A DNA stretch of 64,000 nucleotides from Termitidicoccus mucosus (GTDB lineage Bacteria > Verrucomicrobiota > Verrucomicrobiia > Opitutales > Opitutaceae): the NCBI RefSeq assembly GCF_038725785.1, contig NZ_CP109796.1, forward strand, positions 5,332,001 to 5,396,000. Direction: 5' to 3'. The position numbers and the translations under genes were made by a program. Shown here in pieces: positions 17,277 to 26,300 of the stretch. The notes under the pieces are model-generated. The model searched no databases, was not told the DNA's origin, and worked only from the letters and a program-made list of their open reading frames with translations. How positions within the stretch are numbered: the first letter of the stretch is position 1; each line of letters starts with the position of its first letter.

Positions 17277-17678
17277 ATGGATGCCGGTTCCGACAACAAG
17301 GACTACGACGACATCAACATCACGCCGATGGTGGACCTCTATCTGGTGCTGCTGCTGATCTTCATCATCATGACCACCGCGGGGGTGCAGGGCATGAAGG
17401 TCGAGTTGCCCAAAAGCAGCCCCAGGCCGGTGCTGGCCGAGACGAAGAGCCGGGCCATCACCGTGAACAACCAGGGCCGCATCTTCCTCGACACCGTGCC
17501 GGTGACGCTCGACCAGCTCCAGCAGCGCCTCAAGGAGCACAAGGCCCGGCACGGCGACTTTCCGGTCGTGGTCCGCGGGGACCGCGCGACCCAATACCAG
17601 GGCGTGATGGATGTGCTCGATGTCGTCGGCCTGGTCGGCCTCAACCAGGTCGGCCTGGCCACCCAATCACCCAAATGA
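17277..17678 (+). CDS. exbD: ExbD/TolR-family transport energiser
   Basis: This is a 133-aa protein with the ExbD/TolR layout: a short cytoplasmic N-terminus, one membrane helix (about 18-38; DLYLVLLLIFIIMTTAG) and a periplasmic domain. The helix begins within the family signature INITPMVD, whose Asp is the conserved proton-relay residue. It starts 4 bp after the exbB-like gene and overlaps the tonB start by 4 bp, so the three genes are translationally linked. The periplasmic end (FPVVVRGDRATQYQGVMDVL) matches ExbD/TolR rather than MotB. Confidence 0.93.
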   Translation: MDAGSDNKDYDDINITPMVDLYLVLLLIFIIMTTAGVQGMKVELPKSSPRPVLAETKSRAITVNNQGRIFLDTVPVTLDQLQQRLKEHKARHGDFPVVVRGDRATQYQGVMDVLDVVGLVGLNQVGLATQSPK

Positions 17679-18421
17679 CGCCGATGGATTCGATCGAGGA
17701 AGAGGACGAAAAACACTTCGTCATCCGGCACCGCATCAAGCTGATCGTGGCCGCGATGGTGCTGGCCGGCGTGGGCGCGTTTTTCATGGCGGAGCGCGAG
17801 CCGCGGCCCCTGCGGAGGACGGCCCCGGCCGAGCGCGTGGTGGCGATCGCCCCGCCGCGCCCGCTGCCGCCACCGCCGCCGCGTCCGCCCGAGCCGCCGC
17901 CGCGCCCGGAGGAGAAGCCCCGCGCCGACGAGATGATCGTGCAGGAGCCGGTCGAGACCCCGGACGAGCCTCCGCCGGAAGCGCCCGCGTCCGAGCCGGA
18001 CGATGCGCCTCCCGGCCCCGTCGGCGAGGCCATGGGCACCAACATCCAGGGAGACGGCTCGCCCAATTCGTGGGGACTCTCCGGGCGGGGCGGCGGCGGC
18101 CTCATCGGCGGTGGGGGAGGGGGCACCGGCAGCGGCGGCAGCCGCTGGGGCTGGTATGCCGGCCACGTGCAGAGCCGCATCGAGCGCGCGCTGCAGGACA
18201 ACGAAAAAACCCGCACCGCCGGCCTCGACGTCAACGTTCGCCTCTGGGCCGACGCCACCGGCCGCATCACCCACGCCCAGCTCGTCGGCACCACCGGGGA
18301 CGCCGAGCTGGACCGCGTGCTCCGGCGCGATGTCCTCACCGGCCTGGTCATGCGCGAGGCGCCGCCCGCCGACATGCCGCAGCCCATCCTCATCCGCATC
18401 CTCGGGCTGCGCCCCGACTGA
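17675..18421 (+). CDS. tonB: TonB-family energy transducer
   Basis: This is a 248-aa TonB protein. A cytoplasmic start (1-20) leads into a single membrane anchor (about 21-40; IKLIVAAMVLAGVGAFFMAE). A periplasmic Pro/Glu/Arg-rich spacer follows (about 58-115, with runs such as PPPPPRPPEPPPRPEE), then a Gly/Ser linker (about 125-155). The C-terminal TonB domain (about 157-248; QSRIERALQDNEK, GLDVNVRLWADATGRI) ends before the stop. It transmits proton-motive energy from ExbBD to outer-membrane proteins. It overlaps exbD by 4 bp. Its position between tpsB and tpsA suggests a dedicated TonB, but it could equally serve the TonB-dependent receptors at 2527 and 57292. Confidence 0.92.
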   Translation: MTPMDSIEEEDEKHFVIRHRIKLIVAAMVLAGVGAFFMAEREPRPLRRTAPAERVVAIAPPRPLPPPPPRPPEPPPRPEEKPRADEMIVQEPVETPDEPPPEAPASEPDDAPPGPVGEAMGTNIQGDGSPNSWGLSGRGGGGLIGGGGGGTGSGGSRWGWYAGHVQSRIERALQDNEKTRTAGLDVNVRLWADATGRITHAQLVGTTGDAELDRVLRRDVLTGLVMREAPPADMPQPILIRILGLRPD

Positions 18422-18464
18422 ACCTCACCCTCTTTTTCTCATTTCGAAACCCGACGACAATCCG

Positions 18465-20216
18465 ATGAACACCGATTCCACCCGGCCGGCCGCCACCCGC
18501 TTCCGACCCTTTTTCCAAAACGTCAAACTGCTGGCGCTTCTTTCCGCTCTCGGCCTTCAGTCCCACGGCCTTTCGGCATCGGCGGAGCCCGCCGAGCCCG
18601 AGCCTGGCGCGATGGCCCAGCTTGTGCAGATGCTCGTGGAGCAGAAGACACTGACTCCCGCGCAGGGCGAATTGCTGCTCCGGGCCGCCGCCGCCGAAAA
18701 GGCCGCGCAGGCCGCTCCGGCTCCCGCGGCCGCCACGGCGGAGTCCGTTCCTGAAAAAGTTCCCGGCCGCATGAGCGTGCGCTACCTGCCCGCGACGGCG
18801 AAGGCGCAGTTGCGCGAGGAGATCAAGCAGGAGGTCATGGCCCAGGCCCGCGAGGAGAACTGGGCCGCGCCCCGCGCCTTCCCCGAGTGGACCTCCCGTT
18901 TCCGCCCCTTCGGCGACGCGCGCCTGCGCTTCGAGACGATCGGTTTCCCCGATGACAACGACCCCACCGGCCAGGTCGATTTCAACAGCATCAATCAGGG
19001 TTCGCCCTTTGAGGCCAACCTCGTCAACGGGTATCCGGCGCTGCACAACACCCACGCCGACCGCAATCGCCTGCGCCTGCGCGCCCGCCTCGGCGCCGAG
19101 GTCGATCTGGAGGAAAACTTTTCCCTCGGCGCCCGCATCGCCACCGGCTCGGACAACTCGCCGGTCTCCACCAACCAGACCCTCGGCGCCGACGGTTTCG
19201 GCTCCAAATACGCCCTCTGGCTCGACCGGGTTTTCTTCAAGTACGAGGTGCCCGGGCTCGGCGGCAAGGCGCTCACCCTCCTCGCCGGCCGCTTCGACAA
19301 TCCCTTCTTCTCGACCGATCTGATCTGGGACGACGACCTCGGCTTCGATGGCCTCGCCGCCACCTACCGGCATGACAGGATCGGCCGTGTCCGCCCCTTC
19401 CTGACCGCGGGCGCGTTCCCCGTCTATAACACCAGCCTCAATCTCTCCACCCGCCAGCCCGGGAAGTTCAAAAGCGACGACCGGTGGCTCTACGGCGTGC
19501 AACTCGGCGCGGACATCGAGCTGGCCGAAAAGCTGAACCTCAAGTTGGGCGTCGCCTGGTACGACTACACCAACATCGCGGGAAAACTCTCCCGCCCGCT
19601 GACCGACTCCACCCTGCCGGGCGACACCGATTCGCGCCGCCCCGCCTTCGCGCAAAAGGGCAACACCTACATGAAGCTGCGCGACAACCAGTATCTGCCC
19701 ACCGATCCGGCCTTCAACCGCTACGACTATCAGTATTACGGCTTGGCCACCCCGTTCAGCGAACTGGCTCTCACGGCCAAACTCGACATCAAGCATTTTG
19801 CTCCCTTCCACCTCTCGGTCGACGCCGAGTTCGTCAAAAACCTCGCCTACGACGAGGGACGCATCAACCGCCACGGCGCCCAGAATAACATCAAGCCGCT
19901 TCCGTCCAACGACGTGGACAGTGGCGATCTCGGCTGGCTCGTGCGCCTGAACCTCGGCGACCCCGTCTTGGAGAAACGCTGGGACTGGCAGGTGAATGTC
20001 GGCTACCGCTACCTCGAGGCCGACGCGGTGGTGGACGGTTTTGCCGATTCCGACTTCGGCCTCGGGGGCACCAATCTCGAAGGCTACTTCCTGGGCGGCA
20101 GCCTCGCCCTGTCCAAGCGCGTCTGGACCCGCCTGCGCTGGATGAGCGCCGACAACATCGGCGGTTCTCCCTACTCGGTCGATGTCTTCCAGTTCGACCT
20201 CAACGCCCGCTTCTGA
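18465..20216 (+). CDS. Putative outer-membrane porin
   Basis: This 583-aa protein matches the 'putative porin' type found beside ExbBD-TonB sets. It has a signal sequence (about 10-40; VKLLALLSALGLQSHGLSASA). A short helical segment follows (about 45-75; MAQLVQMLVEQKTLTPAQGE), typical of trimer-forming N-termini. A basic/acidic coil (about 100-130; AKAQLREEIKQEVMAQAREE) leads to a beta-barrel with alternating strands (LRLRARLGAEVDLEENFSLG). It ends in FQFDLNARF with the C-terminal Phe that BAM substrates carry. The start was set at ATG 18465, 43 bp after tonB, because the signal peptide begins there; the frame is open further upstream inside tonB. Confidence 0.82.
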   Translation: MNTDSTRPAATRFRPFFQNVKLLALLSALGLQSHGLSASAEPAEPEPGAMAQLVQMLVEQKTLTPAQGELLLRAAAAEKAAQAAPAPAAATAESVPEKVPGRMSVRYLPATAKAQLREEIKQEVMAQAREENWAAPRAFPEWTSRFRPFGDARLRFETIGFPDDNDPTGQVDFNSINQGSPFEANLVNGYPALHNTHADRNRLRLRARLGAEVDLEENFSLGARIATGSDNSPVSTNQTLGADGFGSKYALWLDRVFFKYEVPGLGGKALTLLAGRFDNPFFSTDLIWDDDLGFDGLAATYRHDRIGRVRPFLTAGAFPVYNTSLNLSTRQPGKFKSDDRWLYGVQLGADIELAEKLNLKLGVAWYDYTNIAGKLSRPLTDSTLPGDTDSRRPAFAQKGNTYMKLRDNQYLPTDPAFNRYDYQYYGLATPFSELALTAKLDIKHFAPFHLSVDAEFVKNLAYDEGRINRHGAQNNIKPLPSNDVDSGDLGWLVRLNLGDPVLEKRWDWQVNVGYRYLEADAVVDGFADSDFGLGGTNLEGYFLGGSLALSKRVWTRLRWMSADNIGGSPYSVDVFQFDLNARF

Positions 20217-20240
20217 GCCCCGGCCATCCCAATCATTTTC

Positions 20241-20377
20241 GACACGGAGGACACAGAACTCCGACACAGAGGGCACAGAGCCAAACCATGAAAAAGATCA
20301 GACGATTCACCCGACGGTGCGATGGTCTCCGACCGTTGCCGACGACGCGAGGCGTCGCCCTCCGCGCCCTCCGTGTC
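20241..20377. repeat. Inverted repeat with CACGGAGG/CACAGAG motifs
   Basis: GACACGGAGG (20241-20250) and CCTCCGTGTC (20368-20377) are exact reverse complements. Between them lie further CACAGAG and CTCCGTG copies. The element fills most of the 200-bp gap between the porin gene and the coiled-coil gene. A related inverted pair is at 23037-23067. Confidence 0.6.
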
Positions 20378-20417
20378 CGCGCTCCGTGATCTCCGTGACC
20401 CAACCAATCGACTTCCG

Positions 20418-21098
20418 ATGAAAACTGTATCCAAATTAATACTACATACGCTCGCCGGCTTGTTTCTGAGCGGCGTCGCCTTCGCGCAGCAGGAGACCAC
20501 ACCGACCGAGGCGCGTCTCCGCGAGGCGCTTCGCACCACCACGCTCCAGTTGCGCGCCTCCGACAACGAGCGCATCACTCTGCAAACCGCGCACGATGGC
20601 CTGCTCAAGGACAAGGCCGACCTCCAGTCCCAAGCGAAGGTCCTCGCGCAGAAAGCCGTCGAGGAGCAGGACGCTTCCCGCAAGGCCCTCGCCGCCCTCG
20701 AAAAGCGCCTCGCCACGCTGGAGTCCGATAAAAAGACCCTCACCGAAACCGTCGCCAAATGGGAAAACGCCCATCGCGAAGCGGCCGAACTGGCCCGGAG
20801 CACCGAGGCCGAGCGCGCCCGCCTGGCGATCCGGCTGACGGATACGGAGCGTCTTCTGGCCGACCGCGAGGCGAAGAACGTGGCGCTCTTCAAGACCGGT
20901 TCCGAAATCCTCAACCGCCTCGAATCCTTCGGCCTGGGCGACGCGATCAAGGCCCGCGAGCCCTTTGTCGGAAGGAAGCGCGTCGAACTGCAAACCCTCG
21001 TCCAAGGCTACGGAGACCAGCTCCTCGACAACCGCGTCAAGCCCGGCTCCGGGCTGACCGCCGTGCAGGGGGAGTCCAACTCCTCACGTATCCAATAA
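20418..21098 (+). CDS. Periplasmic coiled-coil protein
   Basis: This 226-aa protein has a signal peptide (about 1-23; LILHTLAGLFLSGVAFAQ) and a long coiled coil (about 28-150). The coil has repeated heptads such as LQSQAKVLAQKAVEEQ and LATLESDKKTLTETVAKWE. A short globular tail follows (KRVELQTLVQGYGDQLLDNR). No enzyme motif is visible. It sits between the porin and the foldase, all on the plus strand. A role as a periplasmic adaptor or spacer for the secretion or TonB machine is inference only. The start at 20418 was chosen for the signal peptide; the frame is open further upstream inside the repeat. Confidence 0.75.
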   Translation: MKTVSKLILHTLAGLFLSGVAFAQQETTPTEARLREALRTTTLQLRASDNERITLQTAHDGLLKDKADLQSQAKVLAQKAVEEQDASRKALAALEKRLATLESDKKTLTETVAKWENAHREAAELARSTEAERARLAIRLTDTERLLADREAKNVALFKTGSEILNRLESFGLGDAIKAREPFVGRKRVELQTLVQGYGDQLLDNRVKPGSGLTAVQGESNSSRIQ

Positions 21099-21178
21099 TA
21101 AAATACGAGATTTACCCTACAGCCCGGCCTCAAACTTAAACTCTGAACTTAAACTGCGCGGCTCTGCCGCGCCACACC

Positions 21179-22078
21179 ATGAAATCCGCCATCCTTATTC
21201 TTTCCCTTCTGTCAGCTTTCAGCCTTTCCACATCGGCCGTCGCCGACACCGGCATTCTCGCCCGGGTCAGCGACACCGAGATCAAGATCGACGATGTCCG
21301 CTCGTCGCTGGAAAATCTCAGCCCGCGCGAGCAGGCCACGCTGGCCGCCAATCCCGCGCTGCTCAACCAGGCGGTGCGCTCGCTGCTCGCCCGGCGCGTC
21401 GTGCTCAACGAGGCGCTCGCGCAGAAATGGGACCGGCAGCCCGCCTTCACCGCCCAGCTGGAAAAGCTCCGCGAAAACGCCCTGATCGAGACCTACCTGC
21501 AATCGGTCTCGCAACCCCCGGCGGACTTCCCCTCCGAGGCCGACCTTCAGGCCGTTTACGAGGCCAACCGCGCCGTGCTCGCGGCCCCCCGTCAGGTGCG
21601 CCTCGCGCAGATCTACATCGCCGCGCCGAAAACCGCCTCGCAGGCGGAACAGGGCGAGGCCCGCGCCCGTCTCGATGATGTGCGCAAAAAACTCGCGCAG
21701 CCCGGCGCCGACTTCGCCGCGCTCGCCCGCGCGGAGAGCGACGAGAAACAGAGCGCGGCCAACGGCGGCGAACTCGGCTGGTTGGCCGACGGGCAGATTC
21801 GCCCTGAAATCAGGGATACCATCAAGGATCTGGCCGCCGGACAGGTGAGCGAGCCGGTGCGCCTCGACGACGGCTGGCACCTCCTGAAGGCCTTGGAAAT
21901 CCGCGAGGCCCGTCCGCTGACGCTCGACGAAGTGCGCGCCCAGCTTGCCCAGAGCCTCCGCGCCGAGCGCGCCCAGGCCAACCGCCAGACCTATCTGGCC
22001 CGCCTCATGGAAAAGAACCCGGTCTCGATCAACGAACTCGCCCTCTCCCAGGTGCTCGCGCCCGTATCCGGTCAATGA
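21179..22078 (+). CDS. Periplasmic parvulin-type peptidyl-prolyl isomerase (PpiC/SurA-like)
   Basis: This 299-aa protein has a signal peptide (about 1-22) and an N-terminal chaperone helix bundle (about 28-120; SPREQATLAANPALLNQAVRSLLARR). A rotamase domain lies at about 135-235, with VRLAQIYIAAP, DFAALARAESDEKQSAANGG, ELGWLADGQI and GWHLLKALEI, the expected parvulin blocks. A C-terminal helix (about 245-285) completes the SurA-like layout. Such foldases chaperone outer-membrane and secreted proteins through the periplasm. Its place before the 4305-residue TpsA gene suggests it keeps TpsA or TpsB competent for export. It follows the coiled-coil gene by 80 bp. Confidence 0.9.
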   Translation: MKSAILILSLLSAFSLSTSAVADTGILARVSDTEIKIDDVRSSLENLSPREQATLAANPALLNQAVRSLLARRVVLNEALAQKWDRQPAFTAQLEKLRENALIETYLQSVSQPPADFPSEADLQAVYEANRAVLAAPRQVRLAQIYIAAPKTASQAEQGEARARLDDVRKKLAQPGADFAALARAESDEKQSAANGGELGWLADGQIRPEIRDTIKDLAAGQVSEPVRLDDGWHLLKALEIREARPLTLDEVRAQLAQSLRAERAQANRQTYLARLMEKNPVSINELALSQVLAPVSGQ

Positions 22079-22109
22079 GTGCGAAACACCGAACGGTTTT
22101 TGATCTCAT

Positions 22110-22137
22110 GCTCCGCCGGGCGCATCTCCGGCGGAGC
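22110..22137 (+). terminator. Hairpin after the foldase gene
   Basis: A perfect 10-bp stem (GCTCCGCCGG with CCGGCGGAGC) and an 8-nt loop lie 32 bp past the foldase stop. There is no T tract, so termination is possible but not shown. The gap between the foldase and toxin genes holds only this and smaller GC hairpins. Confidence 0.4.
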
Positions 22138-22311
22138 GGCCCGCCGGTCGGTGCGACGAGCGCGGAGGGAGGCGCGCAAGCGCCCGTGACAGGCCATTGG
22201 TCTTGGTTCTCCACGGCCCTTCCGCGTTCCTCGCACCGGCCGGCCTCCGGTCTCTCTGCGCCTGTTTTCCTCCTCCGTGGTGAAAAACAATCGCACGCCC
22301 GTTTACCCGAA

Positions 22312-22713
22312 TCACGCGAGGATGACCTTGAATTGTTCGGTGGCCTGGGGTCGGTCCAGCGTGCCGCCGGCGATGCCGAGCACCAGCGCCTCGATTTCCG
22401 GCCATGCATCTCTGGGAAGGGCGATCTCTCGCCCGTTCAACTCCAGAAACGTCAGCGCTGCCGCCAGTCCAGTCCGCTTGTTGCCGTCGCGGAACGCGTG
22501 ATTGCCGGCGATGAAAAACAGATACGCCGCCGCCTTGTCCAAAATATCCGGATACAAGTCTTCCCCGTCAAACGAGCTTTTGGGCATCTCGACCGCCGAT
22601 TCGAGCAATTCGAGGGCGAGCAGTCCGTCCGCCCCGCCGTGCTCTTCCAGCGCCGCCTCATGGATGGCGAGGATGTTCTCCACGGTAAGGTAAAGCAGGC
22701 CGTCCATCGTCAC
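22312..22713 (-). CDS. Doc-type Fic toxin (death-on-curing family)
   Basis: This 133-aa protein matches the Doc branch of the Fic fold. The catalytic motif is HAFRDGNKRT (about residues 70-79), corresponding to the Doc consensus H-x-F-x-(D/N)-(A/G)-N-K-R. The helix AALTFLELNG follows, as in Doc. Known Doc enzymes phosphorylate EF-Tu and halt translation. The N-terminal LTVENILAIHEAALEEHGG is also typical. The gene starts 3 bp after the AbrB-type antitoxin stop, so the pair is co-expressed. It is inserted opposite to the direction of the surrounding secretion genes. Confidence 0.9.
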   Translation of the reverse strand: MTMDGLLYLTVENILAIHEAALEEHGGADGLLALELLESAVEMPKSSFDGEDLYPDILDKAAAYLFFIAGNHAFRDGNKRTGLAAALTFLELNGREIALPRDAWPEIEALVLGIAGGTLDRPQATEQFKVILA

Positions 22714-22716
22714 GGC

Positions 22717-22947
22717 TCAGGCCAGCTTGCGGAACAATCCGTCATGGCGGCGGATGAGCGCCCGGGCGCGGGTCTTGACTTCTTCGTTATCGGCAGCGGC
22801 GCGACGGGCGGGCATCAGCACGATGGCTCCGCTTTTGGTCACCGTCACATTCAAGATGTCTCCTGGTTTCAGACGGGCCTGCTCCATGAGGGACTGGTCG
22901 AAGATCAGTCCCTGGGAGTTTCCAATGCGGGTGATGGTTTTTATCAT
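22717..22947 (-). CDS. SpoVT/AbrB (MazE-like) antitoxin
   Basis: This 76-aa protein has a swapped-hairpin AbrB domain at about 1-45 (IKTITRIGNSQGLIFDQSLM, LKPGDILNVTVTKSGAIVLM). Its C-terminal tail (about 46-76, EEVKTRARALIRRHDGLFRKLA) would bind and block the toxin. AbrB-type antitoxins bind DNA as dimers and repress their own operon. The Doc toxin gene follows immediately. About 400 bp separate its start from tpsA on the other strand, so the TA promoter and the tpsA leader share that gap. Confidence 0.88.
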   Translation of the reverse strand: MIKTITRIGNSQGLIFDQSLMEQARLKPGDILNVTVTKSGAIVLMPARRAAADNEEVKTRARALIRRHDGLFRKLA

Positions 22948-23354
22948 AATGGCGGCAAGTGGATTAAAACTATGTTTTACTGGACTGCTGTCAAGCAGTC
23001 ACTGGCATCCTGCCAACCTCTGCGCCACCTTCCCTGCTCTGCGGTGAAAAATCATTGCACCACAGAGAAAGGAAAAAGGCACAGAGTTTCATCCGCTTTC
23101 CGCTCCTCCGCTTCCACGCCATGAATAGCTGCAAAAAGTCACTACCGAGCGGAAGCGACAGTCTGACAATTTTCCGTCTGCCGACGGAGTTCTCCCGCGC
23201 GCCTATAGGCGCCCTGCAACGCTTCATGCGCGTCTGGAATTCTTGCGCCTCTTCGCGGCCATCAATCCCACCCCTCTCCGACTTCGCACCCTTCGCGGCT
23301 ATCACTTCCACTTAAACTTCAACTTCAACCGCGCGGCCCTGCCGCGCCACTGCC
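22948..23354. other. 407-bp gap before tpsA with short inverted repeats
   Basis: No gene is supported here. The stretch contains an imperfect inverted pair CTCTGCGGTG/CACCACAGAG (23037-23046, 23058-23067) and the perfect 14-bp palindrome GCGCCTATAGGCGC (23199-23212). The palindrome could be an operator or a small hairpin. A start for tpsA transcription should lie here if tpsA is not read from the upstream genes. Confidence 0.5.
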
Positions 23355-26300
23355 ATGTTTCTCACCGATCCCAACCGTGTCCATCCCGTGATCCGCGCCG
23401 TGCGCGCGGGCGTATCGCTTCTGCTGTGTTTGCAGATGTCCTCGGTGTTTACGCTCACCGTGGAAGCCCGCAGCTTCGTCAGCGGGGCGACACCGTCCTC
23501 CGGCGGTGCAGCCTCCGGGGGAAGCGACGCTTCCGCGCCGTCCTCCTCGTCGGCCGCCGCGCTGGCCCAGCAGATGCAGTCGCAGCGGCAGTCGCTGGCG
23601 CGCTCCGTGCAGGTGCTCCACGCCATGCAGCAGGCGCAGGCCGCCGCCCGCGCCGCCGCCAAACAGGTCACGACGAACGTGCCCAACGGCCTCGGCGCGG
23701 GTGGCCTACAGGTTGCCGCTGGCGCGGACCTCGACCCGTCCCTCTGGCAGGGCGCGACCCGTCCGGTGGAAAGCTCCGGCGAAGGCGGTCGGCTGGTCGT
23801 CAAGATCGATCAGGAGACACAGAAGGCCATCCTCACCTGGGACAGTTTCAACGTGGGCCGCGAGACCGACCTGGTCTTCGACCAGCAGGGCAACCGCGAC
23901 TGGGTCGCCCTCAACCGCGTGACCGACGCGCAGGCGTCCCCTTCGCAAATCCTCGGCAGCATCAAGGCAGACGGCCAAGTCTATATCCTCAACCGCAACG
24001 GCATCATCTTCGGCGGCGCAAGCCAAGTCAACGTCGGCAACCTCGTCGCCGCCGCAGCCAACATGTCTAACGAGCAGTTTCTCGACCGGGGAATCTATTC
24101 GCAGCAGAGCGGTAACAACTACACGCCTTCGTTCACCGACGCGGGCGGAGCCGTCACCGTCGAGACCGGCGCGCAGATCACGACCCACGCGCCGCGAAGC
24201 GCCACGGAAGGCGGCGGTTTCGTGATGCTGCTGGGCACGGACGTGACCAACGAGGGCACGATCACGACACCCAAGGGGCAGGCAGCCCTTTCGGCAGGGG
24301 ATGATTTCGTCGTGCGCCGCGGCTACGGCACCGAGGAAAACCAGTCCTCCACCACCCGGGGCAACGAGGTTCGCGGCCTCATCGATGCCGGCTCGACTTC
24401 CGGTGCCGTCACCAACGCCGGCCTGATCGAGGCGGGCGAGGGCGACATCACCCTTGCCGGGCGTGCCATCCGGCAGGACGGCGTGCTCCTCGCCACCACC
24501 AGCGTCAACCAGCGCGGCTCCATTCACCTGCTCAATTCCGCCTCCGACGGGCAGGGTTCGGTGACGCTCGGAGCCGGGAGCCTCACGCTGATCCTTCCCG
24601 ATCTGGAAAGCGAGGCCACCGCGCTCGACAGCCAGCGCGACGCGCTCATTGCAGGGTCCGAGGCCAGTCGCGCCAATACGATCACCGGCGGCTTTGACGA
24701 CCGCTCCACGCTCGCCGAGCGTCTCGACCAGTCCCGCGTGGAGATCGTCACCGGCGGTGACGTGCTCTTCGAGGGCGGGTCGCTCACGATGGCCCAGGGC
24801 GGCCAGGTGGCCGTGCAGGCGAACAACGGGCGCATCACGGTGGAGGACGGGGCGACCATCGACGTCTCCGGCCTTCGCGGCGTGGCCCTCGACATGGAAT
24901 CGCACTCCATCAAGGTCAACATGCAGGGCAACGAATTGCGGGACTCGCCGCTCAACCGCGAGGAGGATTACCTCAAGAGCCAGAACGTGTGGCTCGATGT
25001 CCGCGACCTGATTTACGTGCCCGCCGGCACCGGCGGCTACGAGAGCGACCGCTGGTATACCGCTGGCGGCCTGCTGGAAGTCGGCGGCTGGCTGGCCAAC
25101 ACCGCCCACACTATCGGCGAGTGGGCGGCCATCGGCGGCACCATCACCCTCGCCGCCAGCGAAGTGGTGGCGCAGCGGGGCGCCGTGTTCGACATTTCCG
25201 GCGGATCGCTGGACTACGCGGCCGGCTCCACCACCGTCACCCGCCTGCTCGGCATCGACGGCAAGCTCTACGACATCGGCAATGCTCCAGCCAACATGAT
25301 CTTCGTCGGCCTCGGCAACGGCCACATCGAGAAATCCGACAAATGGGGCGTGACCAAGGTTTATTCCAGTCCCCTCACCAGCAAGGCCCACGTTACGCGG
25401 CAAGAGGAAGGCTACACCGTCGGCCGCGACGCCGGCAGCCTGATCCTGTCGGCTCCCACCGTGATCATGGAGGCCGATCTCCGCGCCGATGTCGTCAATG
25501 GCAGCCGCCAGACCAGCGCGCGGGCCGCAGGCATCACCGACGGCTACAAGGTCGGCCAGCATACGGTCGCCCGGGCCGGTTCGCTGGTGCTGGGGCGCTA
25601 CGGATTTCTCGCCGCCGCCGCCAATCTTCCCTTCGATATCGATGTGCGCATCGGCGACATTGCCGATGTGAGCGCCGGTCTTGCCGCCGGCGATGCGCTG
25701 CCGGCCGGGCGTGCCGGCACGGCTTGGTTCGATGCGGCGTGGCTCAACGGGGTCGGGCTCGGCGGGCTCTCGCTGGAGACGGGCGGCGTCATCTCCTTCG
25801 AAAGCGCGCTGACGCTCGCCGATGGCGGCTCGGTGACGCTCGTGGCGCCGACGATCGACATCAATGCGGACGTGACCGCGCGCGGCGGCAGTTTCAGCAC
25901 GATCAATTATTATGAGAAAGGCTCGGTGGGAGTCCTTCTGCTCCAGGATGGCGCCGCGCGGGTCGCGCTCGGCGAGGGCGTGACGCTCGACCTTCGCGGC
26001 CATTGGTCCAATCTCCTGCTCGATCCGGCCGATGGCTCGAAACTCGGCTATCTCAACGGCGGACGGGTGAGCCTGTCGTCCAGCCATGATGTCACGCTCG
26101 GCGAAGGCAGCGTCATCGACGTCTCCTCCGGCGGCGCGGTCCTCGCCGATGGATCGACGCGCGGCGGTCGCGGCGGCGATATCATGCTGGAAGCGGGCCG
26201 TTCCGGCAACGCGGGCGAAGTGCGCATCGGCGGCGAAGTGCGCGGCCAGGGCGTCGCCGGCGGCGGCGCCCTGATCCTGCGCACCCATGCCCCGATCGCG

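Noticed and set aside
20241-20377. Insertion sequence ends.
   Set aside because: The inverted arms are only 10 bp and no transposase frame lies between them.
22075-23124. Plus-strand open frame of about 350 codons across the toxin-antitoxin genes.
   Set aside because: It is antisense to two genes with recognised families and has no recognisable domain.
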